From NCBI GenBank assembly GCA_013288705.1, contig JABDBI010000005.1, forward strand, positions 1 to 64,000: a stretch of DNA of 64,000 nucleotides. Reading direction: 5' to 3'. Positions 43,648 through 52,070 of the stretch are shown here, one piece after another. The notes under the pieces are model-generated. The model ran no database searches. It was not told where the DNA came from and worked only from the letters and a program-made list of their open reading frames with translations. A program made the translations under genes and the position numbers. The DNA comes from Methanobacteriota archaeon. GTDB taxonomy: Bacteria; Myxococcota; UBA727; JABDBI01. Position 1 is the first letter of the stretch; each line of letters opens with the position of its first letter.

Positions 43648-45026
43648 GTGCACGCGAGCATTGGAGTTCGCGCATTGGCTTTATTCTCGCTGCAGCAGGC
43701 TCAGCCATTGGTCTTGGTACCATGTGGATGTTGCCTTATGTCATCGGCCAGAATGGCGGCGGCGCGTTTATTTTGTTGTTTTTGCTCTTCACTCTGCTCA
43801 TTGGCATTCCACTCTTTGTCACTGAATTATTGTTGGGCAGGCAAGCGCAGCGTGGCGTGGTAGGTGCGTTTGCGAAATTTAGTCATAACCAATCGTCGTG
43901 GCGCATTCTAGGCTGGCTCGGGGTGGTGTGTACTTATCTAGTTGCCGGTTGGTATGCTGTTGTGTCGGGCTGGGGGCTCAATTACATGCTCCTCTCGCTG
44001 GCTGACAGCTTTAAGGGGCGCACGCCGAGCGAAATCACTGGCATCTTTGAGACATTTCGCGCATCGGGCGACTTAAATGTATTGTGGCAGGCAGTATTTG
44101 TCTTAACTACTGCCAGCATTGTCATGAAGGGTCTCTCCAAGGGAATTGAGTATTGGACGCGTATTCTCACCTCGACGCTCTTTGTACTTTTGGTCGCACT
44201 GGCCATCTATAGCTCAACGTTGAGTGGCTATCAGCAAGCGGTGCACTATATTTTGTTTCCGGATTTCTCGCAGCTCACGTCTGCAGGTGTGCTCAAAGCG
44301 CTGTCGATGGCATTGTTTGCACTCAGCCTTGGTGAGGGTATCATGGTGACTTATGGCAGCTATATGTCGCCGCGAGATGATGTGCCAAAAACATCGTTGA
44401 TTGTGGGAATTTCGATTATTTTTATTTCCATTCTCATTGCGCTCACCATTTTCCCGATGGTGTTCACCTTTGGCTATGCACCAGAATCTGGCGAGGGATT
44501 GGTGTTTAAGACGCTGCCTTATGTCTTCAACCAATTGCCGGGTTCAACAATTATTGCGTTTGTGTTCTTTACGCTGCTTAGCTTTGCGGCGTTGACGTCT
44601 ACGGTTGCGCAGCTTGAAGTGTTGGTGGCAAATCATATAGATTTGCATGGTTGGTCGCGCAAGAAAGCGGTTTGGGTGTCGTCGGTGGGGATATTTTTGG
44701 TCGGATTGCCAACGGCGTTATCGGATAGCACCTACACCATCTTTGAAACGTGGCCGCAGATTTTTCAGAAGAGTTTTCTGCACACCAACTACATTCTTAT
44801 TGATTGGATGCTCGCCATTTTTGCGTTTTTCACGGCGATTTTCGTCGGGTGGGTGATTCCGAAGCAAGTGCGCGAGAGCGGGTTCTTGACGGGGACATCG
44901 CTTGGCGGGCTTTATAAGCCGTGGCTATTTTTGGTACGCTTTGTGGTGCCAACGGCGATTTTGCTTGTCATCTTGCACCACGCGGAATTATTTGATGCAG
45001 CTGTGCTGACGAGGTTGTTTGGCTAG
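43644..45026 (+). CDS. Neurotransmitter:sodium symporter family transporter 2
   Basis: 460 residues, a close paralogue of the preceding gene throughout (same EHWSSRIGFILAAAGSAIG start, same GEGIMVTYGSYM region), so a tandem duplication. Differences such as MWMLPYVIG versus MWKLPYTMG in the first helix may alter substrate choice. It ends 73 bases before the first gene of the biosynthetic cluster on the same strand, with a palindromic repeat in between. It could supply or export a cluster substrate, but this link is only positional. Confidence 0.93.
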   Translation: MSAREHWSSRIGFILAAAGSAIGLGTMWMLPYVIGQNGGGAFILLFLLFTLLIGIPLFVTELLLGRQAQRGVVGAFAKFSHNQSSWRILGWLGVVCTYLVAGWYAVVSGWGLNYMLLSLADSFKGRTPSEITGIFETFRASGDLNVLWQAVFVLTTASIVMKGLSKGIEYWTRILTSTLFVLLVALAIYSSTLSGYQQAVHYILFPDFSQLTSAGVLKALSMALFALSLGEGIMVTYGSYMSPRDDVPKTSLIVGISIIFISILIALTIFPMVFTFGYAPESGEGLVFKTLPYVFNQLPGSTIIAFVFFTLLSFAALTSTVAQLEVLVANHIDLHGWSRKKAVWVSSVGIFLVGLPTALSDSTYTIFETWPQIFQKSFLHTNYILIDWMLAIFAFFTAIFVGWVIPKQVRESGFLTGTSLGGLYKPWLFLVRFVVPTAILLVILHHAELFDAAVLTRLFG

Positions 45027-45031
45027 GTTTT

Positions 45032-45055
45032 CCCTCTCCCGCCGGCGGGAGAGGG
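45032..45055. repeat. Palindromic repeat family A, copy 5 (perfect 24-bp palindrome)
   Basis: CCCTCTCCCGCC and its exact complement GGCGGGAGAGGG form an uninterrupted palindrome between the transporter pair and the biosynthetic cluster. It may act as a terminator-like barrier. Confidence 0.85.
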
Positions 45056-45099
45056 AAATCAGCCTGGAACATAGTGCCTCGGTCATGCGTTAGACCCGC

Positions 45100-46248
45100 A
45101 TGCGTAATCCAGCGATTTATTCTTATGTGGTCAGGTTCGGCGACGAAGCGCTCGATGTGGGTCAACCGGATCTCGATCGCAAACCCTTAGTCGATGCATT
45201 TCTGCCGTTGTTGCGCGCCTACGTGACCGATACATTTAATCGATGCACTTTTCATCGCGAACGCATGCAAAATGCGGGCTTTGCCCCCCATAGTCTACAA
45301 ACTTTTGTCGACTTCGAACGCATTCCGGTCATGAGCTCTGATTCTGCTACTGCAGAATTCGCACTCCTCACAGACGAACATCGTTTAGCTGCGCAAGACG
45401 GCTTGCTTGACATGCCAGTGGCAAACCGAATGGCCAAAAAATTCACCACGAGCGGAACCACCGGACGCCCCAAGGTATCGTACTATACGCAAGCAGATTG
45501 GGACGGTACAATCGCAGGCACGGCGCGCATGCTAGCCCATATTCCACGTGAAAATTACAGCCGATTTTTCAATTGCTTTCACAATGGCCACACCGCCGGA
45601 AAGGTCTGGGAGGATTCTTTCAGCCGTGTCGGGTGCATGGTAGAAAATCGCCATTTTTCGTTGCAGACTGAAGAAGAAGTGCTGCAGCAAATCAAAAGCG
45701 GCATGCGGGAAAAAGGCGGTTTTAATTTTCTCGCGGTGCCACCCTACTTCCCCGGCGGAGTCAGAAAAGGATTCACGCTCAATGGCTTGCTAGAAATTGA
45801 TCTGGATAACTACCTCGGTTCCCACATTCGCGTGATCTTGACGGCGGCAAATTGGTTGGACGATCCCGCGTATCGATTACGCCAACGCATGTGGGATGCC
45901 AACGCAGCTGCCGGAACCCCTAAAACGCAGTTCGTCGATTGTTTTGGTTGTTCAGAGGTTGGAACGGTCGCCGGAGAATGCGAATATAACAATGGCGTGC
46001 ATCTGTTACCCGGTGTCATCTACACCGAAGTCGTACGCGCCGATGGCTCACATGTTGCCAATGGTGGACGTGGGAAGGTTCTCGTCACAGGCCTCAAACA
46101 TGGCAGTCGCTATTTAAGGTACATGGTTGGCGATGAAGCAACGTTTGTCTCAGACCCCTGCCCCTGTGGTCGGACAACGCCACGCCTTGTGCACGTTGAA
46201 CGGGTGGTGGACCAAGAGCGGCTCAGTCGCGGATGTGCGGCAGGCTGA
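45100..46248 (+). CDS. Adenylate-forming ligase, PaaK/LuxE-like
   Basis: 382 residues. Activates a carboxylic acid as acyl-AMP. The phosphate-binding motif TTSGTTGRPK is at 116-125, FGCSEVGT serves as the A5-type motif, then YMVGDEA and CPCGRTTPR, as in phenylacetate-CoA ligase relatives. It stops right after this point and lacks the about 90-residue mobile C-terminal lid of PaaK. LuxE acyl-protein synthetases are similarly short (about 370) and carry an acyl-accepting Cys near the C-terminus; here the end is SRGCAAG, with Cys379 third from last. The next gene is a reductase, as in the LuxE/LuxC pair. The acid is inferred to be aminobenzoate or its N-oxidised form. First gene of the cluster; no clear ribosome-binding site. 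Confidence 0.8.
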   Translation: MRNPAIYSYVVRFGDEALDVGQPDLDRKPLVDAFLPLLRAYVTDTFNRCTFHRERMQNAGFAPHSLQTFVDFERIPVMSSDSATAEFALLTDEHRLAAQDGLLDMPVANRMAKKFTTSGTTGRPKVSYYTQADWDGTIAGTARMLAHIPRENYSRFFNCFHNGHTAGKVWEDSFSRVGCMVENRHFSLQTEEEVLQQIKSGMREKGGFNFLAVPPYFPGGVRKGFTLNGLLEIDLDNYLGSHIRVILTAANWLDDPAYRLRQRMWDANAAAGTPKTQFVDCFGCSEVGTVAGECEYNNGVHLLPGVIYTEVVRADGSHVANGGRGKVLVTGLKHGSRYLRYMVGDEATFVSDPCPCGRTTPRLVHVERVVDQERLSRGCAAG

Positions 46249-46257
46249 GGAGAGGCA

Positions 46258-47577
46258 ATGCAAATCGAAAATATCATTAACGGCCAGATACGCGAAGGTG
46301 CTCGTCGCACTGGTTTTCAGGTGTGGTCGCTTCCTGAAACCACGGCGCACGACGTCGAATTTGCCTTAAAAGTGGCAAACGCACAATCGTACGACAAAGC
46401 TGTGCCTTTGCCTGAAACAACTGCGCTCTTGGCTAGCATTGGGCGGGATCAGGATTGGATTGAAGAGTCGCATCTCGTCGAAATTGCCCAAAAATCTGGC
46501 AGCCCCATCAAGTATTTACACACGACGGTGCAGCGCTTTAACCGATGGTTGGCGCACCTTGACGAATATGTCACATCGCTTGGGCATGTGAATAGCGCCG
46601 GGCAACTCGTGCGAGGTGGACTGAATTGGCAAGGTGGCCTCACATCATCTCTTATCTTGGCTGGCGACGAAGCCACACTGGCGCCGTGGGCGCTCACCCA
46701 TGCGTTGCTGGCAGGTTCACCCGGTATTGCTAAACCGAGTAGCATTGAACCGTTATCGGCGTTTCTATTTCTCAAAGCGGTGATCAAACGGGGGGGGCGA
46801 ACGCCGGCATTGCTGGCCTTCGATAGCACGCAAGAACATGACCGCGCACAAATTGGGCGCATTATCCGTCATACCAATCAGTCGGTTGTTTTTGGAGAAG
46901 ACCACACCATCGCGAGCATCTACCAACCGCTGCCATTTTTGCCCGCGCACAAGGCCATTCCCTATTGGAGCGGTCGTTCTGGGGTGATTGTCTATCCGGA
47001 TGCCGACGTCGTTCAATCGGCCCGCGCTATTATTGCCGGGGCGACCGAGGACCGGGGCAATCGCTGCATCTCGACGAAGAAAGTGTTTGCGCCTCGCAGC
47101 ATGGCTTCGACTTTGGAACAGCACTTGGTGGCAGAAGCCGATAAGTTGGTGCGCGGTGATCCGCTCGATGCACACACCGATCTGGGTGTGAACGAACCAG
47201 GTGCCAGGCGACGTGCTGAGCAAGTCGCGGCGGGTGCGGACGTGTTTTACACACGCGATTTCTTGATGGCGAGATGCGATGACCATGCGGATTTACTATG
47301 TAACGAAGTTCCCTATCCAGCGGTGGCACTGCGCTACTACGACGATGGCGAGGATCCAGTGGCGCTCGCTAATCTGAGCGTTCGCAACGCGCCCTCAGGG
47401 CGAGCCCTCGTGATTTCCGTATTCACCGAGTCCGATAAGGGATTCGCGCAAGCAGCGTCGAGGCTTTACGCTAGAAAGGTACTTCGCAATCTCCCAACGG
47501 GATATTGGGATCCCGTCAAAACGCATCAGGCAATTCACTTGTGTCTCGAACTCATGCGTCCTTGTGAGGCGATGTGA
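46258..47577 (+). CDS. Acyl-reductase-type aldehyde dehydrogenase superfamily protein
   Basis: 439 residues; GAGGAGAGG lies five bases before ATG. Aldehyde-dehydrogenase fold: IAKPSS with cofactor-binding Lys159, and catalytic Cys270 in EDRGNRCISTKKVF. The stretch that normally reads ELGGK-N and holds the general-base Glu of hydrolytic aldehyde dehydrogenases reads YWSGRSGVIVYPDAD here, with no Glu. Loss of that Glu is typical of acyl-CoA (or acyl-enzyme) reductases such as LuxC and CoA-acylating dehydrogenases. It likely reduces the acyl group activated by the preceding ligase to an aldehyde. Part of the cluster operon. Confidence 0.8.
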   Translation: MQIENIINGQIREGARRTGFQVWSLPETTAHDVEFALKVANAQSYDKAVPLPETTALLASIGRDQDWIEESHLVEIAQKSGSPIKYLHTTVQRFNRWLAHLDEYVTSLGHVNSAGQLVRGGLNWQGGLTSSLILAGDEATLAPWALTHALLAGSPGIAKPSSIEPLSAFLFLKAVIKRGGRTPALLAFDSTQEHDRAQIGRIIRHTNQSVVFGEDHTIASIYQPLPFLPAHKAIPYWSGRSGVIVYPDADVVQSARAIIAGATEDRGNRCISTKKVFAPRSMASTLEQHLVAEADKLVRGDPLDAHTDLGVNEPGARRRAEQVAAGADVFYTRDFLMARCDDHADLLCNEVPYPAVALRYYDDGEDPVALANLSVRNAPSGRALVISVFTESDKGFAQAASRLYARKVLRNLPTGYWDPVKTHQAIHLCLELMRPCEAM

Positions 47578-47578
47578 G

Positions 47579-48772
47579 ATGAAGTCGCATTGGCAGCTCG
47601 AGCCTGGTTTTACTTTTTTGAATCATGGATCGTTCGGGGCGTGCCCCACTCAGGTTCTGGAAGCGCAAACGGAGTGGCGTGAGCGACTCGAGCGTCAACC
47701 ACTGCAGTTTCTGGTCAGGGATTTGCCCGGGTTGCTAGACGAAGCACGCAGTGTTCTGGCCAATTTTATTGGAGTGCCCTGTCCTGAAGACATCGCGTTT
47801 ATAAGCAACACAACCTCCGGCGTGAACACGATCTTACAATCGATCGCTTGGGCTCCCAGTGATGAGTTGCTCACTACTAACCATGATTACGGCGCTTGCC
47901 GAAACGCGCTTGATTATACGGCTGAGCGGACGGGGGCGCGCGTCGTGGTCGCCCAGGTGCCATTTCCGATCCATCACAATGAACAGATCATCGACGCCGT
48001 GATGGCATGTGTCACGCCTCGCACGCGACTGGCCGTGCTCGATCACGTGACGAGTTCAACCGCGGTTGTCATGCCCATACAGCAGCTGATTGAACAATTG
48101 CACGCGCGCGGCGTTGACACCTTGATTGATGGTGCGCATGCGCCAGGCATGCTTGAGGTTGATCTCAAAAAATTGGCGCCCACCTATTATGTCGCGAATT
48201 GCCATAAGTGGCTGCTGGCTCCTAAGGGGGCCGCATTTATGTATGTGCGGCGAGATAAACAAATGGCAATTCGTCCAACTTCCATCAGCCACGGAGCCAA
48301 GCGTGATACCACGCATCGCAGTCGATTCTTGATGGAGTTTGATTGGACGGGAACCGTCGACCCCACTGCCTACTTATGCGTGCCACATGCCATTCAATTC
48401 ATTGAACGCATCATGCCCGGTGGCTGGGATGCGTTGCGAACGCACAATCATGCACTGGCTTGTTTTGCGCAACGCTTGCTGTGCAAAACACTTGGCGTTG
48501 TAGCGCCCGTGCCTGAAAGCATGCTCGGGAGCATGGCCTCGGTGGCACTGCCTCCAATTCCCGAGAATCAACTTACACACGAAGCCTTTGCTGACCCGTT
48601 GCAGCTCGCCTTGCTCAAAGAGCATCGCATGGAGGTCCCGGTTTTTGTATGGCCAAGCATGCCGAGCCGGCTCTTGCGTATATCTGCGCAGATTTATAAT
48701 ACAGCGGAAGAATATCGTCAGTTGGCGGAGGTCCTCGCAAATGGTGGCAATTTCTGTCGAATACAAAGGTGA
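47579..48772 (+). CDS. Class V PLP enzyme, isopenicillin N epimerase-like
   Basis: 397 residues from ATG 47579 (GAGG nine bases upstream; the previous gene stops at 47577). Fold-type I aminotransferase class V: LNHGSFGACP start, TTSGVN phosphate-binding region, Asp184 in LIDGAHAPG and the Schiff-base Lys210 in NCHKWLLAPKG. Members include CefD epimerase, cysteine lyases/desulphurases and EgtE. Which reaction occurs here is open: transamination of an aldehyde made by the previous two enzymes, or C-S/C-N lyase chemistry. Its end overlaps the OsmC gene by 32 bases. Confidence 0.88.
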   Translation: MKSHWQLEPGFTFLNHGSFGACPTQVLEAQTEWRERLERQPLQFLVRDLPGLLDEARSVLANFIGVPCPEDIAFISNTTSGVNTILQSIAWAPSDELLTTNHDYGACRNALDYTAERTGARVVVAQVPFPIHHNEQIIDAVMACVTPRTRLAVLDHVTSSTAVVMPIQQLIEQLHARGVDTLIDGAHAPGMLEVDLKKLAPTYYVANCHKWLLAPKGAAFMYVRRDKQMAIRPTSISHGAKRDTTHRSRFLMEFDWTGTVDPTAYLCVPHAIQFIERIMPGGWDALRTHNHALACFAQRLLCKTLGVVAPVPESMLGSMASVALPPIPENQLTHEAFADPLQLALLKEHRMEVPVFVWPSMPSRLLRISAQIYNTAEEYRQLAEVLANGGNFCRIQR

Positions 48773-49151
48773 CTTGCGTTGCGTTGCGCGGCATGAGCCT
48801 TCTGGCGCCCAAATCGATACGTGCGCTCCCAAAGACAACCACGGTGCCGGCGATCGCTTTTCGCCAACTGATTTATTAGCAGCTTCTTTGGCGACATGCA
48901 TTGCGACCGTTCTTGGAATCTATGCACGCCAGAAAGAATGGAATCTCGACGGCATGTGCATTGACGTCAAAAAAGAAATGGCGGCATCGGGCATTCGAAG
49001 AATCGCGTCGCTTGCACTGGAAATTTGGATACCGATTCCGCTTTCAGCGGAGGATCGAGCGAAGGTTGAGAAAGTTGCACACACGTGCCCCGTGCATATG
49101 AGCTTACATCCCGATATCGATGTTCCGATGACGTTCCACTGGAAAGAGTAG
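48741..49151 (+). CDS. OsmC/Ohr-family protein
   Basis: 136 residues. ATG 48741 has GGAGGT eight bases upstream, inside the end of the PLP gene. OsmC fold with the two redox Cys, Cys53 (LAASLATCIATVL) and Cys116 (THTCPVHMSL-like: HTCPVHMSLHP), which in the family reduce organic hydroperoxides. In this cluster it may protect against peroxides produced by the diiron oxygenase or accept a reactive intermediate; both are inference. The short overlap shows it belongs to the operon. Confidence 0.88.
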   Translation: MVAISVEYKGDLRCVARHEPSGAQIDTCAPKDNHGAGDRFSPTDLLAASLATCIATVLGIYARQKEWNLDGMCIDVKKEMAASGIRRIASLALEIWIPIPLSAEDRAKVEKVAHTCPVHMSLHPDIDVPMTFHWKE

Positions 49152-49169
49152 CGGACGTCCTGGGATAAG

Positions 49170-49266
49170 CCCCCGGGCGTTGCCCGAGGCTAACCAATTA
49201 CGCCCTCCGGGCTTAAGACGGAGCGCCCTGGCGCGCAATTGATTAGCCTCGGGCAACGCCCGGGGG
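49170..49266. mobile_element. 97-bp MITE/REP-like element with perfect 24-bp terminal inverted repeats
   Basis: The left arm 49170-49193 (starts CCCCCGGGCGTTGCCCGAGG) is the exact reverse complement of the right arm 49243-49266. The pairing continues imperfectly inward (CCAATTACGC against GCGCAATTGA). The 49-base core contains no gene. No clear target duplication. It separates the OsmC gene from the ligase-DAHP synthase gene and could act as a terminator or mRNA-processing site inside the operon. Confidence 0.85.
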
Positions 49267-49297
49267 ACTATGTTGGGAAATCATCCATCCGTGCAGG

Positions 49298-49322
49298 CCC
49301 TCTCCCGCTGCGCAGGAGAGGG
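49298..49322. repeat. Palindromic repeat family A, copy 6
   Basis: CCCTCTCCCGCTGCGCAGGAGAGGG, just upstream of the ligase-DAHP synthase start. It lies within the open frame that begins at 49270, so that longer start would place the repeat in the protein; I prefer ATG 49384. Confidence 0.8.
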
Positions 49323-49383
49323 TCCTTATTCGAAACTCGGTTTTGTCCAGACCAAAATTAGCGATCGCCCGATAACCAGCTAT

Positions 49384-52068
49384 ATGCTGAATTTACAATT
49401 CCAAACAGTAGATGCTCTATTTCGCGACAGCGTCCGGCGCTCGCCTAAAAAAGTGTTTTTGCGTTCTGCAGATTGTCGAGGTGACACCACCTATGCACAA
49501 GCTGCAATCCGCGTTGCCGAAACCATTCATCGTTTGCAACAGTTAGGTTTTGTGCGCGGCGATAAAATCATTATTTATGCAGACGACGTGGTCGACTCAA
49601 TTTATCTACTGCTCGCTGCCTTTCATTTAGGGGTCCTTCCAATCCCTCTCGCTCCTTCGTTCTCCGTCGACTACATTCGTGGCGTTGCCAAACGTACAGA
49701 GGCCAAGGGATTTTGGGCGCGCGCCATCGATGCAGCGCGGCTTCAACAGAGCGGTTTGCCGACTGTGTGCTTGGATGTGCAGACCAATGTAGGTCTAGAC
49801 CAGGCATTCGAACTGATGGCCGCTGTGGCAAGCCATCACGGCGTGCAAGATGCCCTCGTCATCACGCCCACATCGGGTTCTACCGGTGAGCCGAAATTGC
49901 CCATCTGGAGCCATGCGCAACTGCAGCGAGCGGGGCACAATCTCTGCCAAGCCCTGGGATGGACGTCGCAAGATCCTGGTCGTGCTCTCGTGGCGAATGC
50001 CCTGACACATGGACTAGGCCTGACGCTGCTGTCCGCGATTCTCGAGGTGGGCGCCGAGGCCTGCATTCCCAGTCAGCGTGACGTCAACACGCCGCTTTGC
50101 GAGGCGCGTGAATTGGATTTTACCTATAGCTTTATGACACCGCGCGTTATTCGCTCGTTGCATCAGCAGTACATAGATTTAAGTGACTCGAGCGAGCCCT
50201 TTCTGGGGCCGAGCGTACGCGCGATTGGTTTTGCGGGCGCGCCACCGCCGGTGGAGCTGTTTCCATTTCTCGAAGAACACGGAATTGAGCCCGTGGATAT
50301 TTGGGGATCGAGCGAGACCGGCAATGTTGCAGGTAGTACCAAAGGTGATTGGCGATCGGGTCTATTGCGTCCCTTCGATGGAATCGACATTTCTCGAAGC
50401 ACAACCAGTGAGCTGATGTTGCGCGCGTCGCATCTTTTTCTCGGATACTACGGCGACGAGGCATCCACAGCGAAGGCTTATACGTCCGACGGCCAATATC
50501 ACAGTGGTGACGTCGGCGAGTTGACGCCTGAAGGACTGCTGCATCTCACCGGCCGTGTGGCTGATGTCTTTAATACATTCGAGGGATCTAACGTCTATCC
50601 AGGCCGTATTGAAAACATGCTTGAAGCAATACCTTTGATTGACCAAGCGATACTCATCGGCGATAGACGACCTTATTGTTCAGCTCTTCTATCGGTGAAA
50701 GAACATATCGATCAGAATTTATATGCAACTGTTCAAGCAGAGTTAGACTCGATCAACAAGAAGCTTGAAAGTATCGAGCAGGTTCAGCGTTTCTTGTTGC
50801 ATGCGGGTCCATTTCCATCAGCCGCTTACGAATATGTTGGGTCGGCGCAAAAGGCAAAGCGAAATCGTGCGAACATCGAAGTCAATTTTGACGCAGAAAT
50901 TAAAGTTCTCTACGCCGTGCGTCCGGGTGATTGGCGTCGGCGAAAAGGCCATGAGTTTCTCACCTACCCGGATGTTGCAGAGTTGAATCACGTCCTCTCG
51001 CTGGTGAGGGCAAAGCCACCTCTCGTTGCACCGACGGATGTCGACCAACTCAAACAAGAACTCGCTGAAGCACAACAGGGAAAGCGTTTTGTCTTGCAAG
51101 CGGGCGATTGCGCAGAAACGTTTAAGAGTTGCGAACCCCACGAGGTTTTGAAAAAAATAAATGGACTTCTCCATCTGTCAAACGTCTTGACCCAAGGGAT
51201 GGGACTTCCCGTGACGGTCATGGGTCGGATGGCAGGTCAGTATGCAAAACCTCGCTCTAGTCTTTGCGAAACACGAATCGTTGACGGTGTCTCGGTCACG
51301 TTGCCAAGTTACCTAGGGGATCTGGTCAATGATGTTGCCTTTACAGCAGAAGCTCGTCGCTTCGACGTAAGGCGACTACTGCGTGCAGCCGAACATGCTG
51401 CGTTGACGCTGAATCAAATGCGAGCATCGGCATCAAGCAGCAACGTGTTTGTATGCCACGAAGGCTTAAACTTATATTATGAATCGGCTCAAATTCGTGA
51501 TGGCTACGACTTGTCCACGCATATGCCGTGGATTGGTGAACGACATCGGGGAATCGACGGGGCTCATGTTGAATTCTATAGCGTGATTAAAAATCCGGTT
51601 GGCGTTAAACTTGGTCCGAACAGCAAACCAGACGACGTGTTGCGCCTTTGTGAAAGACTCAACCCCAGTAATGAACCTGGCAAAATGGTTCTCATCACGC
51701 GCATGGGCGCCACTGCCATTGAGCGTGCACTACCGCCCTTGTTGACGACTGTACGCGACGCGGGAATCCATGTGTTGTGGGTTTGTGACCCCATGCACGG
51801 CAACACCTATGTGACTGCGCACGGCACCAAAACTCGGCGCATCACGGATATTCTTGCGGAAGCGAAGAGTGCTGCGAGCATTTGCGCCGCCGCGGGAAGT
51901 TGGCTCGGGGGGCTGCATTTAGAAATCTCTCCGGATGACGTCACGGAGTGCGTGGGGGTCCATGTCGAGGAAGCCGATCTCCACAAAAATTATACGAGCG
52001 CCTGTGACCCACGCCTTAATCCTGCTCAAAGCTTCGAGGTCGTGCACAGTTTCTCGCAGGGAGGGTAA
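49384..52068 (+). CDS. Adenylate-forming ligase fused to class II DAHP synthase
   Basis: 894 residues from ATG 49384 (frame open to 49270 across repeats). Domain 1 (about 1-510): acyl-AMP ligase with TPTSGSTGEPK (161-171), GSSETGN (308-314), YHSGDVGEL (372-380), GRVADVFNTFEGSNVYPGRIE (390-410) and a possible C-terminal catalytic Lys in AQKAKRNR. Domain 2 (about 512-894): class II 3-deoxy-arabino-heptulosonate 7-phosphate synthase, first enzyme of the shikimate pathway, with GDCAETF, GRMAGQYAKPRS, ITRMGA and DPMHGNT. The four metal ligands known from the M. tuberculosis enzyme correspond to Cys576, His805, Glu847 and Asp875. The domain is short, like secondary-metabolism types such as PhzC. 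It boosts chorismate supply for the cluster and activates an acid. Confidence 0.9.
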   Translation: MLNLQFQTVDALFRDSVRRSPKKVFLRSADCRGDTTYAQAAIRVAETIHRLQQLGFVRGDKIIIYADDVVDSIYLLLAAFHLGVLPIPLAPSFSVDYIRGVAKRTEAKGFWARAIDAARLQQSGLPTVCLDVQTNVGLDQAFELMAAVASHHGVQDALVITPTSGSTGEPKLPIWSHAQLQRAGHNLCQALGWTSQDPGRALVANALTHGLGLTLLSAILEVGAEACIPSQRDVNTPLCEARELDFTYSFMTPRVIRSLHQQYIDLSDSSEPFLGPSVRAIGFAGAPPPVELFPFLEEHGIEPVDIWGSSETGNVAGSTKGDWRSGLLRPFDGIDISRSTTSELMLRASHLFLGYYGDEASTAKAYTSDGQYHSGDVGELTPEGLLHLTGRVADVFNTFEGSNVYPGRIENMLEAIPLIDQAILIGDRRPYCSALLSVKEHIDQNLYATVQAELDSINKKLESIEQVQRFLLHAGPFPSAAYEYVGSAQKAKRNRANIEVNFDAEIKVLYAVRPGDWRRRKGHEFLTYPDVAELNHVLSLVRAKPPLVAPTDVDQLKQELAEAQQGKRFVLQAGDCAETFKSCEPHEVLKKINGLLHLSNVLTQGMGLPVTVMGRMAGQYAKPRSSLCETRIVDGVSVTLPSYLGDLVNDVAFTAEARRFDVRRLLRAAEHAALTLNQMRASASSSNVFVCHEGLNLYYESAQIRDGYDLSTHMPWIGERHRGIDGAHVEFYSVIKNPVGVKLGPNSKPDDVLRLCERLNPSNEPGKMVLITRMGATAIERALPPLLTTVRDAGIHVLWVCDPMHGNTYVTAHGTKTRRITDILAEAKSAASICAAAGSWLGGLHLEISPDDVTECVGVHVEEADLHKNYTSACDPRLNPAQSFEVVHSFSQGG

Positions 52069-52070
52069 AC

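Noticed and set aside
45032-45055. Simple rho-independent terminator
   Set aside because: The stem lacks a following U tract and the same sequence recurs within coding genes, so it is a repeat family first; a termination role is possible but unproven.
49270-49383. Upstream start for the ligase-DAHP synthase gene at 49270
   Set aside because: It would translate the edge of the MITE-like element and a family A palindrome before the conserved ligase start. ATG 49384 matches the family N-terminus better, though no strong ribosome-binding site supports either.
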